Assembly (NCBI RefSeq): GCF_043641665.1
Contig: NC_092203.1
Location: 3,100,001-3,164,000, forward strand
DNA from: Enoplosus armatus
Lineage: Eukaryota > Chordata > Actinopteri > Centrarchiformes > Enoplosidae
Direction of reading: 5' to 3'
DNA length: 64,000 bases
In this document: piece by piece, positions 62,224 to 64,000 of the stretch
Numbering within the stretch: the first letter of the stretch is position 1
Layout of the letters: every line of letters starts with the position of its first letter
The notes under the pieces: generated by a model
Database searches by the model: none
Told to the model about the DNA's origin: nothing
What the model saw: the letters and a program-made list of their open reading frames with translations, nothing else
Program-made: the position numbers and the translations under genes

Positions 62224-62399
62224 CTTGACAACGTGAAGTTTGGGCAGGAGGTTGCAGTCAGCCAGCGTCAGTTCGTCTCCGTCCAGGTATTTGCGGTTGG
62301 ACACGCCGCTGTGGTGTCCCGCCAGAACCTCGTTAGCGAGCGCACACATCAGATACTCATCCAGCTTAGCCAGGGCCTTGTCTAGACTCTTCTCTAATG
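62224..62399 (-). CDS. clic5: clic5-like exon 5: foot loop and TLADC motif
   Basis: A 176-base exon encoding a split Ala and then [16 protein letters not shown], a divergent loop with Cys ([19 protein letters not shown]), and the invariant [19 protein letters not shown]. The loop corresponds to the acidic foot loop of CLICs. Here it is not acidic (two His, Ser/Gly-rich), and the exon is six bases shorter than the 182 bases I recall for mammalian CLIC4. It ends HVVK at GTAACC. The rest of the exon is typical CLIC5. Confidence 0.94.
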
Positions 62400-62520
62400 C
62401 TGAAATACACACCGAAGAAACACATATCCAGGTCATAAGGTCTCTGTTTGGAGTATAATGGATGTATATACATGTCTACTGGGTGCATATATTAATAGGT
62501 TTTGCGTACAGCGAGCTCAC

Positions 62521-62627
62521 CTCGATTTTTATCTGGCCTTGTGTTTTTGACATATGCTGAGAACTTGGCAAATATGTCGTTTCCTGCTGTGTTGGATTCG
62601 CGGTTACTTGCTGCAAGTTTGGGATAC
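62521..62627 (-). CDS. clic5: clic5-like exon 4: helical domain
   Basis: A 107-base exon, again the family standard. It encodes [19 protein letters not shown] and then [16 protein letters not shown]. The ESNTAG and DIFAKFSAY motifs are hallmarks of vertebrate CLICs. It is flanked by short introns of 79 and 121 bases. The acceptor is TTTCTTAG and the donor GTGAGC. Confidence 0.95.
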
Positions 62628-62706
62628 CTAAGAAACAGGAACATGGTGTCAGCTACTATAGTTGCTTGCCCTATTCCCTGTTCCTATTTCTCTGTGTGAC
62701 GCCTAC

Positions 62707-62832
62707 TTCGGGGGAACCAGCGTTTCCTCCAGGTACTCCTCGATTTTGTTGACGTCCGTGAGAACCTCCCCCTGGAAGGTGATGAATGGCGGGTGTGTCC
62801 CTGGGGCCAGGTTGTGAAGGTCAGCCGGTTTC
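62707..62832 (-). CDS. clic5: clic5-like exon 3: end of thioredoxin domain
   Basis: A 126-base exon, the family's standard length. It completes the split arginine and encodes [19 protein letters not shown] followed by [15 protein letters not shown]. It finishes the N-terminal thioredoxin-like domain, including the cis-Pro loop (THPPF), and starts the all-helical domain. The acceptor is CATTAG and the donor GTAGGC after CCGAA, a weaker donor, but the frame (AA|G, Lys) fits the next exon. Confidence 0.95.
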
Positions 62833-63524
62833 CTAATGAAGAGCGGAATCATTTTACAACCTCTACTATAAATCTGTAATGGAATACTCTTTCAATAACA
62901 GTGATAATACAGTTTCCAGTATTCAAACGATCCTTTGCTTACTTTACTTTGTCGATCCCTTCTTTATCTATGCAGCCGCGGTGGCTTTTGCCGCTCACGC
63001 TGACTACCTCGGGCCTCATTTCCCCAAAACAATTATGCTTTTAAGTGAAGTGTTTTTAAATGCGATCCTTTGAGGATTTGCCCATTACCTTCATGTATAT
63101 CTCAAAGCAGCACTTGGAGCCAGAGCATAATTAAATGCATATCTGAAAGCTATCTGTTAGCGGCGTAATCAAACAGTAAGTTATGGGAAGTTGGGTATAG
63201 GCCCATGTTGTACTTTAATCACACAGGAGCTATTTTTTTTGTTTGTTGGCTTAATTTGAGCGCTTGCTGAGAGTGATTTTTCTTTGCAAAGATAACTAAC
63301 CTGCTGGGCAAGAGCACAACTAGGTGGTACAGCAGCTTTAACATTAGCGAACTCACTCAAAATGCAATAACAATGTGCAATAATAGCCTATTCATGAGGT
63401 TTGGGTTGCAAAGAGGGCCAATCAGGACAGTGTAAACCCAGAGATGATGTTTATTCTCTATCCTCTAGTCTTTCATAGCGTTTTACTGTAATATTATGGT
63501 GTTAACATATGATGTTATTATTAC
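62833..63524 (-). other. clic5-like intron after exon 2
   Basis: A 692-base phase 2 intron, AT-rich, without a recognised repeat or further exon. It is the largest of the complete introns in this gene's window portion. Confidence 0.75.
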
Positions 63525-63634
63525 CTCTTGAGGTCGACGGTGGTGACATTGAAGACTACACCTTTCAGCCAGAGGATCATAAAGAGGCGCTGAGAGAAGG
63601 GACAGTTTCCAATGCTCTCCCCATCAATCCCAGC
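63525..63634 (-). CDS. clic5: clic5-like exon 2: CPFS redox motif
   Basis: A 110-base exon of 36 codons plus two bases, starting in phase 0. It encodes [20 protein letters not shown] and then [16 protein letters not shown]. The GNCPFS motif is the glutaredoxin-like active site of CLICs with its single reactive cysteine. The following hydrophobic stretch is the proposed membrane-inserting segment. The exon appears identical to mammalian CLIC5 over its whole length as far as I recall. The donor GTAATA follows AAGAG; the acceptor is unusual, TGTGTGTGCAG with no polypyrimidine tract. Confidence 0.95.
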
Positions 63635-63670
<36 letters not shown>

Positions 63671-64000
63671 AAACGTGGTAAGACATTCATACTGCTGCAG
63701 AGATGGAGCACAAAACTGAACTAGAGTCTGTTTGTGATGCAGACAAACACTTTCCATAGCCTTCGTACGCTGACTTACTCCTCTTCTCATACGTGCACAC
63801 ACTCACGCACAAGGACACCCATACAAACTGTATATAGTGAAACAGACATACACTGATTCACACACAGATACACAACACACACACACACTCGCGACAAACG
63901 CCTGAACAAGTACTCAATCACTTCAATCAAATAACACACATTATACAGGAAGAAGAATCAGTTTGAAGTAGGTTGGGTCTCTAAGTGCGTACATACACTC
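63635..64000 (-). other. clic5-like first intron (3' end)
   Basis: This intron runs off the right edge. It ends in a (TG)n tract (63638-63668 on the plus strand as CA) directly before the CAG acceptor. Scattered CA patches lie at 63795-63815 and 63859-63888. The first exon, which in CLIC5 encodes about 20 to 25 N-terminal residues, is not in the window. Confidence 0.75.
63638..63668. repeat. (CA)n microsatellite at clic5-like acceptor
   Basis: A perfect 31-base CA run, UG in the clic5 transcript, touching the CAG of the exon 2 acceptor at 63635-63637. Confidence 0.97.

Larger units (their letters stand above)
60754..64000 (-). other. clic5: clic5-like gene locus (3' part)
   Basis: A chloride intracellular channel gene on the minus strand. 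CLIC proteins are GST-fold proteins that exist in soluble form and can associate with membranes; CLIC5 links to ezrin/radixin and the actin cortex in microvilli and hair-cell stereocilia. Five exons of 110, 126, 107, 176 and 165 coding bases encode the last 227 residues. The first three lengths match the conserved CLIC exon plan. The protein is closest to CLIC5 (identical [15 protein letters not shown] block, [35 protein letters not shown]). CLIC4 differs at several of these and CLIC1 to 3 at more. Teleosts have two clic5 copies, so clic5a versus clic5b is open. Confidence 0.9.

Noticed and set aside
1..64000. CRISPR array, bacterial operon, phage or defence system
   Set aside because: Repeats are eukaryotic microsatellites and transposon remnants, genes are spliced, and no spaced direct-repeat array exists.

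Overview
The window is vertebrate nuclear DNA, almost certainly from a spiny-rayed teleost fish. It has short coding exons with GT-AG splice sites in long AT-rich introns, very many (CA)n/(TG)n microsatellites, and several interspersed repeats of kinds I recall from fish genomes. There are no bacterial operons, ribosome binding sites, CRISPR arrays or rRNA/tRNA genes. All recognisable coding sequence is on the minus strand, so genes read from high to low coordinates.

Gene 1, mgat5 (about 59000 down past position 1), fills most of the window. It encodes N-acetylglucosaminyltransferase V, the Golgi type II membrane enzyme that adds the beta-1,6-GlcNAc branch to N-glycans. A probable non-coding leader exon lies in a CpG-rich promoter at about 58897-59000. 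The ATG is at 48830. Ten coding exons follow: 48590-48830, 43061-43225, 29838-29914, 27644-27733, 24339-24410, 21799-21960, 19941-20110, 18617-18751, 14012-14145 and 7648-7781. Every intron phase joins in frame, giving residues 1-460 of a protein of about 740. The exons for the C-terminal part of the catalytic domain lie beyond the left edge. Numbering matches human MGAT5 as I remember it: cysteines 145, 156, 172, 183, 196, 338 and 372, catalytic Glu297, and N-glycan sites at 334, 433 and 447.

Gene 2, a clic5-like chloride intracellular channel gene (64000 down to about 60750), lies upstream of mgat5 on the same strand. Its last five coding exons are present (63525-63634, 62707-62832, 62521-62627, 62224-62399, 61976-62140), encoding 227 residues to the stop codon. 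A 3' UTR of about 1.2 kb ends near an AATAAA at 60754-60759. The first exon is off the right edge.

The introns and the 1.7 kb intergenic gap hold the rest: microsatellites, homopolymer runs, a piggyBac-like MITE with TTAA ends (29311-29615), a hAT-like mini-element (56221-56310), a long-TIR element (32604-32955), four same-orientation copies of one dispersed repeat, a tRNA-like SINE head (28124-28190), an intronic (CAG)10 tract and two strong palindromes.

I found no new gene system. The most interesting signals are (1) a UG repeat standing where the polypyrimidine tract should be at a clic5 3' splice site, (2) a UG repeat eight bases past an mgat5 5' splice site, (3) an mgat5 leader with four short upstream ORFs and a possible alternative splice, and (4) a perfect 18-bp-arm hairpin with an adjoining direct repeat.
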